Positions 18,650 through 28,234 of a stretch of DNA of 64,000 nt are shown in pieces. The stretch lies in contig NZ_MUNS01000027.1 of assembly GCF_002002705.1 (NCBI RefSeq), positions 1 to 64,000 of the forward strand, written 5' to 3'. Within the stretch, counting starts at the first letter, position 1, and every line of letters starts with the position of its first letter. The position numbers were made by a program, and so were the translations under genes. Source of the DNA: Polaromonas sp. C04. GTDB lineage: Bacteria; Pseudomonadota; Gammaproteobacteria; Burkholderiales; Burkholderiaceae_C. The notes under the pieces were generated by a model that was not told the DNA's origin, ran no database searches, and saw only the letters and a program-made list of their open reading frames with translations.

Positions 18650-18682
18650 GCCTTGACCTGGTGCGTTGAATAAACTCGGGGC

Positions 18683-21600
18683 ATGAACCTGCAATCCATC
18701 AAGAGCAACAAGTGGGTGCGGCGCGTGGCGTGGACGGCCGCAGGCGTGGTGGTGCTGTGGGGCATCGGCTGGCTGGCGGTGCCGCCCATCGTCAAGAGCC
18801 AGGCCCAGAAAATAGCCAGCGAGCAGCTGGGGCGCAAGGTCACCATCGGCGCGGTCGATTTCAAGCCCTGGACGCTGGAACTCACGCTGACCGACCTGGC
18901 CGTGGCCACCGCCGATGGGGCCGGGCAGCAGCTGCACGTCCAGCGTCTCTATGTAGATGGTGAGTTGCAGTCGATCCTGCGGCTGGCGCCGGTGGTCGAC
19001 GCCGTCGCGGTTGACGCCCCGAGCCTCAAACTGACCCGCCTCTCGCAGGGCCACTACGACATTGACGACATCCTGGCCCGGCTGAGCCAGCCGTCCAGCA
19101 AGCCGCCCGGCAAACCGCTGCATTTTGCGCTGTACAACCTGGCACTGCATGGCGGCTCGGTCGACTTCACCGACAAGGCGGTCGGCAAAACCCAGCAGTT
19201 GCGCGACTTGACGCTGAGCGTGCCGTTCTTGAGCAACCTGGATTCCAAGCGCGACGTGGTGGTCCAGCCAAGGCTGGCCTTCACGCTCAACGGCAGCCAT
19301 TTCGACTCGGCCGCTGAGGGCACGCCGTTCGCCCAGACCCACAAGCTTGATGCCACCATCAAGCTCGCGGGGTTCGACCTCGCGCCCTACCTGGGCTACA
19401 TCCCGGCCAGCCTGCCGGTGCGGCTGCAGACGGGCGTGATCGACACCGACCTGCGCGTGGCATTCGAACAGACGGCCACGGCCTCGGTCAAGCTCAGCGG
19501 CACGGTGCAGGCCAGCCACGTAAAGCTGACCGACGCCAAAACGCAGGACCTGCTGGCGTTCGACGCACTCAAGCTCACGCTGGCGGACGTGCAGCCGCTG
19601 GTGCAACGCGCCAACATCGCGTCGGTTGAACTGACCGGTCCGAGTGTCGCGGTGCGGCGCGATCCGGCAGGGCGGCTCAATCTGGACCTCGCGGCGACGC
19701 CGGCGGCAGTCTCCACCACCCCGGCTGCTACCAAAAACGGAGCCAGAAGCGAAGATGCCACGGGGGCTGAAGCCACAAAAAAGGCCGAAGCCAATGCGTG
19801 GAAAATCCAGGTCGATAAGGTCGCCGTGCGCGGCGGAACGGTGGCATGGACCGACGAGACCACCGCGCCGCATGCCCGGTTGGCCCTGCACGATCTGGTG
19901 TTCGACGCGGCGGCCATTGCGCTGCCGTTTGCCAAGCCGCTGCAGTTCAGCGGTTCGGCGGTGCTGGCCCCGGCGACCGCCCCCACCGCCGCATCGACCG
20001 CGGCGGCGCCGGCGAGCGAGGCGCCTCAAGCCGCCAGTCTGAGCTTTGGCGGCGCGGCCACCGACCGCATGGTCAGCGTGGCGGCCAACGTAAAGGCCCT
20101 GCCGCTGAGCCTGGCCGCGCCGTACCTCGCCTCCTTCATCGAGCCCGGGCTGAACGGCCAGTTGACGGCCCAGCTGAACGCGGACTGGAAGGCGCCTGCG
20201 GCCGGCGCCCAGGCGTCGGGCTTGCTGGTCGGCGTGAAGCAACTGACGCTGGAGAATCTGGCGCTCACCGATGGCAACGCCGTGAGCCAGCCCAGGGCCC
20301 GGTCCCCGCGTAACGCGGCGCTGCCCAGCATCAAGCAGATCGACGTGACCGATGCGCAGATCGATCTGGACAACCAGACGGTGAGCGTGGGCAAGCTGGT
20401 GGTCACCGATCCCCATGCCAGCGTGGAGCGCGGCGCCGACAAGCGCTGGATGTTCGAGCGCTGGCTGAAACAGCCGGCCGCCTCGGGTGCGTCCCGGGGA
20501 TCTGCATCAAAACGACCTGTAGCCCCCGCCAAGCCTTGGCAGGTTGCTATCAATGAAGTAGCGGTCGAAGGCGGCACCGTATCGTACCGGGATGCGGCCA
20601 TGCCGCGGCCGGTGGCGCTCGAGGTATCAAAGCTCGCGCTCCAGCTGAAGGACTTTGCGCTGGACGGCAAAAAACCCTCACCCCTTACCGTCTCGGCGCG
20701 CGTGGGGGCGGGGCGCACCGAGCCCGGCCGGCTCGAGTACCACGGCGACCTGGGCTTGAACCCCTTGTCCGCGCAAGGCCAGGTGCAGGCGGTGCGCCTG
20801 CCGCTGCATGCGCTCGAGCCTTACTTTGGCGATGCGCTGAACATCCGCCTGCTGCGTGCCGACGCCAGCTTCAAGGGGCAGGTGCACTACCTCAAGAGCA
20901 AGGCCGGCCCGGTGGTCAAAGTCACGGGCGACTCGGCGCTGGAGGACTTTCGCGCCAACAGCGTGTTGCCGCCGGGCGTGGCCGTTGCCGCCGCGACGTC
21001 GCCCGCTAGCGCAGGGGCTGCGCCCAAAGCCACAGCCGTGGCGGTGGCCGGCAGCCTGCAACCCGTCATCGAGCCGCTGCTGCAGTGGAAAGCCCTGAGC
21101 GTGCGCGGCCTCGACCTGACCATGAAGCCGGGTACTGCCACCCGGGTCAACGTGCGCCAGACCGCGCTCAGCGACTTCTATGCGCGCGTGATCATCAACC
21201 CGAACGGGCGCATCAACCTGCAGGACCTGGTGAAGTCGTCGGCGCAGCCGGCCGCGGCCGCACCGGCTTCTGCCGCGGCCCCGATCACGCCCGCGCCTGC
21301 TGTGTCGCCTGCGCCCGCTGCGGGCGGTGCGCCGGCGCCCATTGTCAACATCGGCCCGATCAGCCTGGTCAATGGCAAGGTGCTGTTCTCCGACCACTTC
21401 ATCAAACCCAACTACTCGGCCGACCTGACCGAGCTCACCGGCAAGCTCAGCGCGTTCTCCAGCGTCGCGCCCGCTGGCGCGCCCACCATGGCGGACTTGG
21501 AACTGCGCGGCAAGGCCGAGGGCACGGCCTCGCTGGAGATCACCGGCAAGCTCAATCCGCTGGCCAAGCCGCTGGCGCTGGACATCACCGGCAAGGTGCG

Positions 21601-22582
21601 CGACCTCGAACTGCCGCCGCTGTCGCCCTACGCCATCAAGTACGCGGGCCACGGCATCGAGCGCGGCAAGATGAGCCTGGACGTGAACTACGTGGTGCTG
21701 CCCAATGGCCAGCTCACCGCCAAGAACAACCTGGTGCTGAACCAGCTGAGCTTTGGCGACGAGGTCAAGGGCGCGCCCACCAGTCTGCCAGTCAAGCTCG
21801 CGGTGGCGCTGCTGGCCGACCGCAACGGTGTGATCAACCTGGACCTGCCGATCAGCGGCTCGCTGAACGATCCGCAGTTCAGCCTCGGGCCCATCATCTT
21901 CAAGGCCATCATCAACCTGATCGTCAAGGCCGTGACCGCGCCGTTCAGCCTGCTCGCGAATGCGTTTGGCGGCGGCGGTAACGAACTCAGCACGGTCGCC
22001 TTTGCGCCCGGCAGCGCGGTGCTGACGCCGGACGCCCGGCAAAGCCTGGACAAGGTGGCCAAGGCGCTGGCCGAGCGCCCCGCGCTGAAGATGACGGTGG
22101 TCGGCACCGCCAGCCTGGATGCCGAGATGGAGGGCTACCGGCGCGAACGCCTGAATGCCATGGTGCGCGCCGAAAAGCGCCGTGAGACGACGATGGGCGG
22201 CAGCGCAGCCCCGGCGCCGGCTGCCGCTGCCGCCGCCCCGGCCACCACGGTCAGCGAGGCGGAGTACCCGGCGCTGCTGAAGCAGGTCTACAAGCATGCG
22301 GACATACCCAAACCGCGCAACCTGATCGGCATGGCCAAGGATATTCCGCAGGCCGAAATGGAGTCGCTGCTGATGGCGAATATCCCCGTGACCGAAGACG
22401 CGATGCGCCAACTGGCGCTGGCGCGCGGCGAGGCGGTGAAGGACTATTTGGCGACAAAGCAGGTGCCGGCGCAGCAGCTGTTCCTGGGCGCGCCCAAGGC
22501 GGCCGCCGACCAGCCCGCGACCGAGAGCAAGCCGGGCGCCAAGTGGAGCCCGCACGCCGATTTGAGCCTGGCGACCCGATAG
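18683..22582 (+). CDS. Giant AsmA-like DUF748 family protein
   Basis: 1299 residues. A single N-terminal membrane anchor (about 14-36) is followed by a very long periplasmic region with repeated AsmA/DUF748-type beta segments and Ala/Pro-rich linkers near 340-370 and 860-890. Near residue 1110 the stretch FAPGSAVLTPDARQSLDKVA resembles the start of an OmpA-like peptidoglycan-binding module. AsmA-like proteins are thought to form bridge-like lipid conduits between the membranes; transport for this member is inference. Residues near 610 are encoded by a dispersed repeat (20503-20563). Confidence 0.85.
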   Translation: MNLQSIKSNKWVRRVAWTAAGVVVLWGIGWLAVPPIVKSQAQKIASEQLGRKVTIGAVDFKPWTLELTLTDLAVATADGAGQQLHVQRLYVDGELQSILRLAPVVDAVAVDAPSLKLTRLSQGHYDIDDILARLSQPSSKPPGKPLHFALYNLALHGGSVDFTDKAVGKTQQLRDLTLSVPFLSNLDSKRDVVVQPRLAFTLNGSHFDSAAEGTPFAQTHKLDATIKLAGFDLAPYLGYIPASLPVRLQTGVIDTDLRVAFEQTATASVKLSGTVQASHVKLTDAKTQDLLAFDALKLTLADVQPLVQRANIASVELTGPSVAVRRDPAGRLNLDLAATPAAVSTTPAATKNGARSEDATGAEATKKAEANAWKIQVDKVAVRGGTVAWTDETTAPHARLALHDLVFDAAAIALPFAKPLQFSGSAVLAPATAPTAASTAAAPASEAPQAASLSFGGAATDRMVSVAANVKALPLSLAAPYLASFIEPGLNGQLTAQLNADWKAPAAGAQASGLLVGVKQLTLENLALTDGNAVSQPRARSPRNAALPSIKQIDVTDAQIDLDNQTVSVGKLVVTDPHASVERGADKRWMFERWLKQPAASGASRGSASKRPVAPAKPWQVAINEVAVEGGTVSYRDAAMPRPVALEVSKLALQLKDFALDGKKPSPLTVSARVGAGRTEPGRLEYHGDLGLNPLSAQGQVQAVRLPLHALEPYFGDALNIRLLRADASFKGQVHYLKSKAGPVVKVTGDSALEDFRANSVLPPGVAVAAATSPASAGAAPKATAVAVAGSLQPVIEPLLQWKALSVRGLDLTMKPGTATRVNVRQTALSDFYARVIINPNGRINLQDLVKSSAQPAAAAPASAAAPITPAPAVSPAPAAGGAPAPIVNIGPISLVNGKVLFSDHFIKPNYSADLTELTGKLSAFSSVAPAGAPTMADLELRGKAEGTASLEITGKLNPLAKPLALDITGKVRDLELPPLSPYAIKYAGHGIERGKMSLDVNYVVLPNGQLTAKNNLVLNQLSFGDEVKGAPTSLPVKLAVALLADRNGVINLDLPISGSLNDPQFSLGPIIFKAIINLIVKAVTAPFSLLANAFGGGGNELSTVAFAPGSAVLTPDARQSLDKVAKALAERPALKMTVVGTASLDAEMEGYRRERLNAMVRAEKRRETTMGGSAAPAPAAAAAAPATTVSEAEYPALLKQVYKHADIPKPRNLIGMAKDIPQAEMESLLMANIPVTEDAMRQLALARGEAVKDYLATKQVPAQQLFLGAPKAAADQPATESKPGAKWSPHADLSLATR
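20503..20563 (-). repeat. Dispersed ~60-bp element inside the DUF748 gene
   Basis: The minus strand reads GCTACTTCATTGATAGC, an exact core match, then a GC-rich centre, GGGGGCTACAGG and a TCGTTTTGATG end. It is read in frame in the DUF748 protein, in a low-complexity Ala/Pro linker that tolerates inserts. Confidence 0.7.
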
Positions 22583-22602
22583 GGCCACCGGGCGCTTTGT
22601 TT

Positions 22603-22632
22603 GGACTGGGGCTGAGCTTGTCGAAGCCCTGT
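22603..22632 (+). repeat. Short dispersed repeat, GGGCTGAGC..GTCGAAGCCC type, copy 1
   Basis: It contains GGGGCTGAGCTTGTCGAAGCCC between the DUF748 gene and the cytochrome b561 gene. A second copy is at 54341-54368. The arms GGGCT..AGCCC can pair, so it may act as a small transcript-end hairpin. Confidence 0.5.
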
Positions 22633-22743
22633 GACAGGTGCAGGGCGAACGGCGCGGGGTAGACGGCCGGCTTGTATTGCCCGCTCGATAGACTCACAAT
22701 GAAAGCGCGCAGGGCGCCACCCGGCGTCGTTGGAGAGAGCAGC

Positions 22744-23289
22744 TTGCCGCGACCTCGCTACACCCGCACCGCCATCGTCCTGCATGGCGTCATGGCGCTG
22801 CTCATCGTGACCGGTTTTTGTCTGGGACTGTCGATGGCCGACTTGCCGCTGAGTCCGCTCAAACTGAGGCTCTTCTCGTACCACAAGTGGGTCGGCGTCA
22901 GCGTCTGGGCGTTGCTGCTTGTCCGCGTGCTGTGGCGCATCATGCATGCGCCGCCGCCGTTGCCCGCGGGCATGCCCGCATGGGAGCGAACCGCGGCCCA
23001 CGCCGGCCATCTGCTGCTGTATGTGCTGATGGCGCTCATCCCCATTTCGGGCTGGCTCATGAGTTCGGCCCAAGGGGTGACAACGGTCTACCTGGGCCTG
23101 TGGCCGCTGCCCGATCTGCTGGCCAAAAATGAAGCGCTGGGCCGGCTGCTGCTGATAGTGCACCGCATCCTCAACTACGCACTGCTTGGCGCGGTCGTCC
23201 TGCATGTGGCGGCCGCGCTCAAGCATCATTTCGTCGACCGGGACGGCGTGCTGGGCCGCATGTTCCGGCTCACGGGGGCCACTGAATGA
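22744..23289 (+). CDS. Cytochrome b561 family membrane protein
   Basis: 181 residues with four membrane helices and histidines placed as in prokaryotic di-heme cytochrome b561 (for example HG in AIVLHGVMAL and HK in SYHKWVG). The TTG at 22744 was chosen because GGAGAG lies six bases upstream and the length fits the family; an ATG at 22699 would add 15 unlikely residues. It would pass electrons across the inner membrane. It is coupled by a 4-bp overlap to a yceI gene, a frequent pairing (cybB/yceJ-yceI). Confidence 0.88.
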   Translation: MPRPRYTRTAIVLHGVMALLIVTGFCLGLSMADLPLSPLKLRLFSYHKWVGVSVWALLLVRVLWRIMHAPPPLPAGMPAWERTAAHAGHLLLYVLMALIPISGWLMSSAQGVTTVYLGLWPLPDLLAKNEALGRLLLIVHRILNYALLGAVVLHVAAALKHHFVDRDGVLGRMFRLTGATE

Positions 23290-23840
23290 AGATCCTCTTC
23301 CTTGCGTTGCTGCTGGCGGGCGCGGGCGTCGGTGCGCAGGCCGCCGAGTACCGGCGCGTGGACGTCGCGCACAGCCAGATCCGCTTTACCTCCAGGCAGA
23401 TGGGCGTGCCGGTTGACGGCGTGTTCCACACCTTCGACGCGGACATGGCCTTCGACCCGCAGGCGCCGGCCACGGCCCGCGGCCAGTTGCGAATCGCCCT
23501 GTCCAGCATCGACACGGGCAACCGCGAAGCCAACGACGAGGTCGCGGGCGCGCAGTGGTTCGATGTCAAGCGCCACCCCGAAGCGCAGTTCGAAATGCGC
23601 CAGATCCGGTCGCTGGGCGCCGGGCGGTTCCAGGTCAGCGGCATCTTGAGTCTCAAGGGCGTCAGCCGGCCGCTGGCGGTCGACGCCACGCTCAAACCCA
23701 GCGGGGCCGGGCAAGCCGTGCTGGACGGCGCCTTCGTGCTCAAGCGGCTGGACTTTGGCGTGGGTGGGGGCGTCTGGGGCGACGTGGGCGTGGTCGCCAA
23801 CGAGGTGACGGTGCAATTTCACCTGGTGCTGGAGCCGTAA
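23286..23840 (+). CDS. YceI-family periplasmic protein, first paralogue
   Basis: 184 residues with a signal peptide (about 1-20, cut after AQA-A). The YceI lipocalin-like barrel shows DVAHSQIRFTSRQMGVPVDG at its start and GVSRPLAVDATL late. Family members bind isoprenoid quinone-like lipids. It starts inside the end of the cytochrome b561 gene, so the two are translated together, suggesting a redox lipid role (inference). Confidence 0.88.
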   Translation: MKILFLALLLAGAGVGAQAAEYRRVDVAHSQIRFTSRQMGVPVDGVFHTFDADMAFDPQAPATARGQLRIALSSIDTGNREANDEVAGAQWFDVKRHPEAQFEMRQIRSLGAGRFQVSGILSLKGVSRPLAVDATLKPSGAGQAVLDGAFVLKRLDFGVGGGVWGDVGVVANEVTVQFHLVLEP

Positions 23841-23843
23841 GCC

Positions 23844-24410
23844 ATGAAAAAGCCGCTCTTTGCTTTGCTATGCAGCCTGTGTCTTGCCACCGCGCTGGCC
23901 GCCGGCGTCTACGAGTCCGACCCGAATCACACCTTTGCCTGGTTCGAGTTCGACCACCTCGGTTACAGCATCCAGCGCGACCGCTTCGACAAGGTCGATG
24001 CCAGCGTCAGCCTGAACCTGCAGGACCAGACCGGCAGCGTGCGGGCGCGCATCGACGTCAATTCGATCAGCACCGGGTCGCACTTTTTCAACCAGATACT
24101 GCTCAGCGATGCGTTCTTTGACGCCGGCAAGTATCCGCTCATCACCTTCCAGTCGACGCATTTCACGTTCGGCAAGCGCGACAATGTGACGGCTGTCGAG
24201 GGCGATCTGACCATCAAGGGCATCACGCGCCCCGTGACCCTGAGCGTGACCCACTACAAATGCATGATGCATCCCGAATACCACCGGATGGCCTGCGGCC
24301 TCAATGCCAGTGCCAAGGTCAGGCGCAGCGACTTCAACCTGGGCAAATATGTGCCGCTGATCAGCAACGACATCACCCTTTATGTGTCGATCGAGGCGAT
24401 CCAGCATTGA
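23844..24410 (+). CDS. YceI-family periplasmic protein, second paralogue
   Basis: 188 residues with signal peptide MKKPLFALLCSLCLATALAA, then a YceI barrel (SDPNHTFAWFEFDHLGYS; GDLTIKGITRPVTL). It is diverged from the copy immediately upstream (3 bp gap), so the pair is an older duplication. A Cys pair around YKCMMHPEYHRMACG resembles the one in E. coli YceI. It is probably co-transcribed with the b561 gene. Confidence 0.9.
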   Translation: MKKPLFALLCSLCLATALAAGVYESDPNHTFAWFEFDHLGYSIQRDRFDKVDASVSLNLQDQTGSVRARIDVNSISTGSHFFNQILLSDAFFDAGKYPLITFQSTHFTFGKRDNVTAVEGDLTIKGITRPVTLSVTHYKCMMHPEYHRMACGLNASAKVRRSDFNLGKYVPLISNDITLYVSIEAIQH

Positions 24411-24557
24411 CCGGATTTGCGCCCGTTGGGCCAGCCGGCTCGCCGCAATGCAAATCCCGGTGAAAATAGGGGGTTGACCGCCGCCGGCGCAACCGCGCTG
24501 GCCGGGGAGTCGGAGCGGTTGTCCGCCGCCACTTGCACAATCACCGACAGATCATTT

Positions 24558-27407
24558 ATGTTCAGTTTTTCCAACCGCAAATCATCACCCGAAGCGCCCG
24601 CCGTGACCCCTACCCCCACCAAATCCCACGACCCGCACCCGCTGGACGCCCTCACTGGCGGTGCGTTCTCCGCCGCCACCTCGGGCGAGCGCGCGGCGCG
24701 CATCCGTGAATGGCTGACGCGCAACCCCAGCCCCGAGCAGATGCAGGAGGTATTCAAGGAACTGGGCACGCGCGACAAGGGCGCGGCCAAACCGCTCAAG
24801 GAAAAGCTCGACGAGCTCAAGCGTGCCAAGGGCCAGGAAGTCCTGGCGGCCGAGTGGGCCGGCAAGGGCCAGGCGCTGCTGGCGCTGTCCAAGCTCAATA
24901 TTGCCGACGCCATGGCCTGGCAGCGCGATGCCGCCAAGGCCGGCGCGCCGCTGTCCAAAGAGCCGCTGGCGTCGGTCAAGGTGCAACTGGCCGAGCGTGT
25001 CAAGGTGATCGAGGACCTGCAGCACCGCGTGCAGGTGCAGCGCGAAGCCGCCGTGCTGCTGGCCCAGCGCATCGAGGTGCTGTCGACCAAGCCGTGGCGC
25101 GACGCGCAGGCGGTGCTGGAGGTGCTGCATGCCGACGTGCAGCACTGGCAGGCGCAGGCGCAGGAGCTTGCCGCCGATGCCAACTGGTCCAGCGTGGACG
25201 CCAGGTTCCCGCCGCAGCTCGACGCCTCCAAGGCCCAGTTGCTGGTGGTCTGGGATGCCTTTGCGGCCGCGCTGGCGCAGGCCGTGGCCGCGGCCGACGA
25301 TGCCGGTGCAGCGCTGCCGCCCGTGCTGGTGTGGGCCAATGAGCTGCGCGCCGAACGCGGCGTGCCGGTGGAAGCGCCCGCGCAAGCGCAGAAACCCGCG
25401 CTGGATCCCGCCGTTCACAATGAAATGCGCGCCAGGGCAGCGCAGGCCGTGCGCGAGGCGCTATCGAAACTGGAGCAAGAGGTGGGCGAGGGCCACGGCA
25501 AGGCCAGCGCCGGGGCAGCGGCTGCGCTGCGCAATGCACTCAAGGAACACGGCAAGCTGATCGACGCCGCGCTCGAGAACCAGGCCCACGCCGCACTGGC
25601 CGCGGCCGGCGAAATGGAGGGCTGGCAGCGCTGGCGCGCCGACCAGCTGCGCGAGGAACTGGTGATCAAGGCCGAGGGCCTGCTCAAACGCCCGGCCGAG
25701 CATGCGCTGGGCGGGCGCAAGATGCAGGACCTGCTTCGCCAGATGCGCGAGCAATGGAAGCAGACCGACCAGGGCGGCGCGCCCAACCACGCGCTGTGGA
25801 AGCGCTTCGACGAGGCCTGCAACGAAGCCCACAAGGTAGTGGAAGCCTGGCTCGACAAGGTCAAGGCCGAGGCCGCCGAGCACCGGGTCCAGCGCCTGGC
25901 GCTGATCGAAGAGGTCAAGGCCTGGGGCGTGGCCAATGCGGGCCTCACCGACTGGAAGGCCTTCAGCCGCTCGCTGCACCAGTTTGGCGACCGCTGGCGC
26001 GAGGCCGGGCATCTGGGGGAGAAGGCCTTTGCCGAGCTGCAGCCGCAGTGGAAAGAAGCCATTCACGGCGCTGCCGCACCGTTCGAGGCCGCGCAAAAGA
26101 GCAGCGTGGAACGCCGCCACGCCCTGATCGAAGAGGCCGTGGTGCTGGGAGCCGCGCCGGTGCTGCGCATCGACGCCGTCAAGGCCCTGCAGCAGCGCTG
26201 GCAGTTGGAGGCCCAGAGCGTGCCGCTGGAGCGCAAGTTCGAGCAAAAACTGTGGGATGCCTTCCGCAAACCGATCGATGACGCCTTCAACCGCAAGACC
26301 GAGGAGCGCGAAAAGGCGGCGGCATCGTTGAGCGAGCGCGATCGCATCGTGCTCGATGCGGCCAAGGCGCTGGAAGCCGCGAATGCCAGTGGCGACGCCG
26401 GCAAAATCCGCGCCGCCATGAGCGCGCTGGACGCCGCGCTGCGCGGCCAGGCGCAGGCCGCCGCCGTGGTGGCCGCTGCCGCCGATCAGGAACAAAATCG
26501 GCCTGTAGCCCATACAGAGTCTGCACAGAATGCTACTGAAACCGTAGCGCAGCCGGCAAATCCAGCTGCTGCACAGGCTGCCCCGTCTGTCGCGACCGAG
26601 GCTGCTGACGCCCCTGTGGTGGCGGCCGAAGAACCGGCGGCAGATGCTGCCGCCACCACGGCTGCGGCGGCGGAGCCCACGGCGGCCGCGCCTGCCGCCC
26701 CGGTCGAACCCGCCAAACCCGCGCCCAAGCCCGTGGTTGCAATGCGTGGCGACGACCGCCCGGGCATGAAAAAGTCCGAACCTGCGCAGGCGGGCCGGGG
26801 TGGCAAGTTTGGCGATCGCCGCGATGCGCCGCGCGGCGCCGCGCGCCCGGGTGACAACAAGTTCGAGCCGCGCCGCGACGATCGCGGCCCGCGCCCCGAA
26901 CCACGCGGTGGCCGCTTCGGCGATCGCCCGGCCTACGAAGAGCGCGGCCCGAGGTTGGGCGACGCGGCCTTCCGGGCCCAGCGCGAGGCGCTGGAACGCG
27001 CCGAGTTCACCCTCAAGAAGCTCGCCGCGCAGGCCCATGGCGAAGCGCTGACCCAGCTGCTCACCGCCTGGGAAAAGCGCGATGCGAGCCAGGTGCCCAG
27101 CGTGCAGGCGCTGGGCTCACGCGTCACGGCCGCGGGGCGCGGCCACTGGGCACAGGCGATCGCCGGTGCGCCCGACGGCGATGCGTCCGAGGCCTTGCTG
27201 CGGTTGGAGATCGCCGCCGAAGTACCGACGCCGGCCGAGCACATCAGCGCGCGGCGCATGTTGCAGCTGCAATTGCTGACCAAACGCAATGATCCGGCCC
27301 CCGCGCAAACCTGGGGTCAGGACACGGCACGCGTGCTGGCCAGTGCGTTCGACGCCGGCCATGCGCGCCGCGTGCAAAACGTCCTCAAGGTGCTGCTCAA
27401 GCGCTAA
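24558..27407 (+). CDS. DUF349 domain protein, coiled-coil rich
   Basis: 949 residues, mostly helical. Several DUF349-type repeats occupy the middle (roughly 410-600), with motifs such as LWKRFDEACNEAHKVVEAW. A low-complexity Ala/Glu linker (about 640-730) and an Arg/Gly/Asp-rich segment (about 740-800) lead to a short helical C-terminus. The function is unknown; E. coli YccJ/YgfB-type comparisons do not help. The linker contains a dispersed repeat at 26491-26549. The ATG at 24558 begins the first plausible protein sequence. Confidence 0.85.
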   Translation: MFSFSNRKSSPEAPAVTPTPTKSHDPHPLDALTGGAFSAATSGERAARIREWLTRNPSPEQMQEVFKELGTRDKGAAKPLKEKLDELKRAKGQEVLAAEWAGKGQALLALSKLNIADAMAWQRDAAKAGAPLSKEPLASVKVQLAERVKVIEDLQHRVQVQREAAVLLAQRIEVLSTKPWRDAQAVLEVLHADVQHWQAQAQELAADANWSSVDARFPPQLDASKAQLLVVWDAFAAALAQAVAAADDAGAALPPVLVWANELRAERGVPVEAPAQAQKPALDPAVHNEMRARAAQAVREALSKLEQEVGEGHGKASAGAAAALRNALKEHGKLIDAALENQAHAALAAAGEMEGWQRWRADQLREELVIKAEGLLKRPAEHALGGRKMQDLLRQMREQWKQTDQGGAPNHALWKRFDEACNEAHKVVEAWLDKVKAEAAEHRVQRLALIEEVKAWGVANAGLTDWKAFSRSLHQFGDRWREAGHLGEKAFAELQPQWKEAIHGAAAPFEAAQKSSVERRHALIEEAVVLGAAPVLRIDAVKALQQRWQLEAQSVPLERKFEQKLWDAFRKPIDDAFNRKTEEREKAAASLSERDRIVLDAAKALEAANASGDAGKIRAAMSALDAALRGQAQAAAVVAAAADQEQNRPVAHTESAQNATETVAQPANPAAAQAAPSVATEAADAPVVAAEEPAADAAATTAAAAEPTAAAPAAPVEPAKPAPKPVVAMRGDDRPGMKKSEPAQAGRGGKFGDRRDAPRGAARPGDNKFEPRRDDRGPRPEPRGGRFGDRPAYEERGPRLGDAAFRAQREALERAEFTLKKLAAQAHGEALTQLLTAWEKRDASQVPSVQALGSRVTAAGRGHWAQAIAGAPDGDASEALLRLEIAAEVPTPAEHISARRMLQLQLLTKRNDPAPAQTWGQDTARVLASAFDAGHARRVQNVLKVLLKR
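26491..26549 (-). repeat. Dispersed ~60-bp element inside the DUF349 gene
   Basis: The minus strand reads GCTACGGTTTCAGTAGC (exact core), a middle segment, then GGGCTACAGGCCGATTTTG. It is translated in frame within a low-complexity linker. It is the clearest copy together with the one at 20503. Confidence 0.75.
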
Positions 27408-27447
27408 GCTGACATGTTCGCCACAGGCGGCCAAGCCGACAAATGCG

Positions 27448-27654
27448 TTAGCTGCTCAATAGCGACTTGCAGCTGTCTTCGAGAACCTTGACGGCGAGTG
27501 TGTGCGTGACGGAAGGGTACTGTTCCAGATACTCGTCCAGGGTCTCGCCGGCCTCCAGGTAATCAAACATCGACTTGACGGGGATTTGTGTGCCGGCGAA
27601 GCAGGGCACGACACCGAACGGCACGGGTTGCACGCGAATGGCTGAACTCATCAT
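27448..27654 (-). CDS. DUF433 domain protein, copy 1
   Basis: 68 residues. A DUF433 (helix-turn-helix-like) core reads GTQIPVKSMFDYLEAGETLDEYLE and YPSVTHTLAVKVLE. An ideal GGAGGA site lies seven bases before the ATG. DUF433 proteins are often antitoxins next to a DUF5615/PIN-like toxin, but no such partner is present. The neighbouring gene at 28028 is a duplicate, identical at about 45 of 68 positions. Confidence 0.8.
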   Translation of the reverse strand: MMSSAIRVQPVPFGVVPCFAGTQIPVKSMFDYLEAGETLDEYLEQYPSVTHTLAVKVLEDSCKSLLSS

Positions 27655-28027
27655 GAAGGAATCCTCCGGGATTCTGGTGAATGGCCCTGCATACTAGGTC
27701 GGCACCCGGTGCAATTCAACTCGTGCGGCAATGAGATTGTCGCGAGTAGTTTTTATCTTCTCGGCATGCGGAATTGGCGCCGTACAAACCGTGCCGCCAG
27801 GCGAACCTGTCCGGTCTGCGCGATCGCGAAGATGCTATTGTTTTGATAGCGTCATGCGTTGATTTCTCATGGGACTACGCCTGATTTCGTCTGAAACCGC
27901 AGCGCAGCATCAATCCATGAAAATCGGGTCATGGCGGCAATGGAATATGCACATGACCAGAAGTCATGCAAACAAACTATTACCCCTTTAACGGGCTGCA
28001 TCCGGGCGCGCCACTCCAGCAGGTTCC
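27655..28027. other. Gap between the duplicated DUF433 genes
   Basis: No gene. It holds the 5' region of copy 1, whose first roughly 70 bp resemble the same region of copy 2, and a dispersed repeat at 27833-27893. Confidence 0.6.
27833..27893 (+). repeat. Dispersed ~60-bp element, intergenic
   Basis: GCTATTGTTTTGATAGC (exact core) is followed by a middle segment, GGGACTACGCC and TGATTTCG. It lies about 180 bp upstream of DUF433 copy 1; another copy lies the same distance upstream of DUF433 copy 2. Confidence 0.7.
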
Positions 28028-28234
28028 CTATTGGGTCAACAGCCACTTGCGGCTGTCTTCAAGCACCTTGGCGGCGAGTGTGTGGGGAACAGACGGATAC
28101 TGTTCCAGATACTCTTCCAGCGTCTCGCCCTTGACGATGTAATCAAACAGCGTCTTGATGGGAATTTGGGTGCCAACAAAGCACGGTACCGCCGTGAATA
28201 GCACGGAGTGAAGGTGAACGGCTGAACTGATCAT
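28028..28234 (-). CDS. DUF433 domain protein, copy 2
   Basis: 68 residues, same length as copy 1. Strong GGGAGGG lies seven bases before the ATG at 28234. The core GTQIPIKTLFDYIVKGETLEEYLE matches the DUF433 pattern. Differences from copy 1 are spread along the chain, so both are probably maintained. No toxin-like partner lies beside it. Confidence 0.8.
   Translation of the reverse strand: MISSAVHLHSVLFTAVPCFVGTQIPIKTLFDYIVKGETLEEYLEQYPSVPHTLAAKVLEDSRKWLLTQ

Noticed and set aside
18648-18676. TTGCCT-N17-TAAACT as the promoter of the DUF748 gene
   Set aside because: It overlaps the terminator tail and would place the transcript start on the ATG itself; too weak to list.
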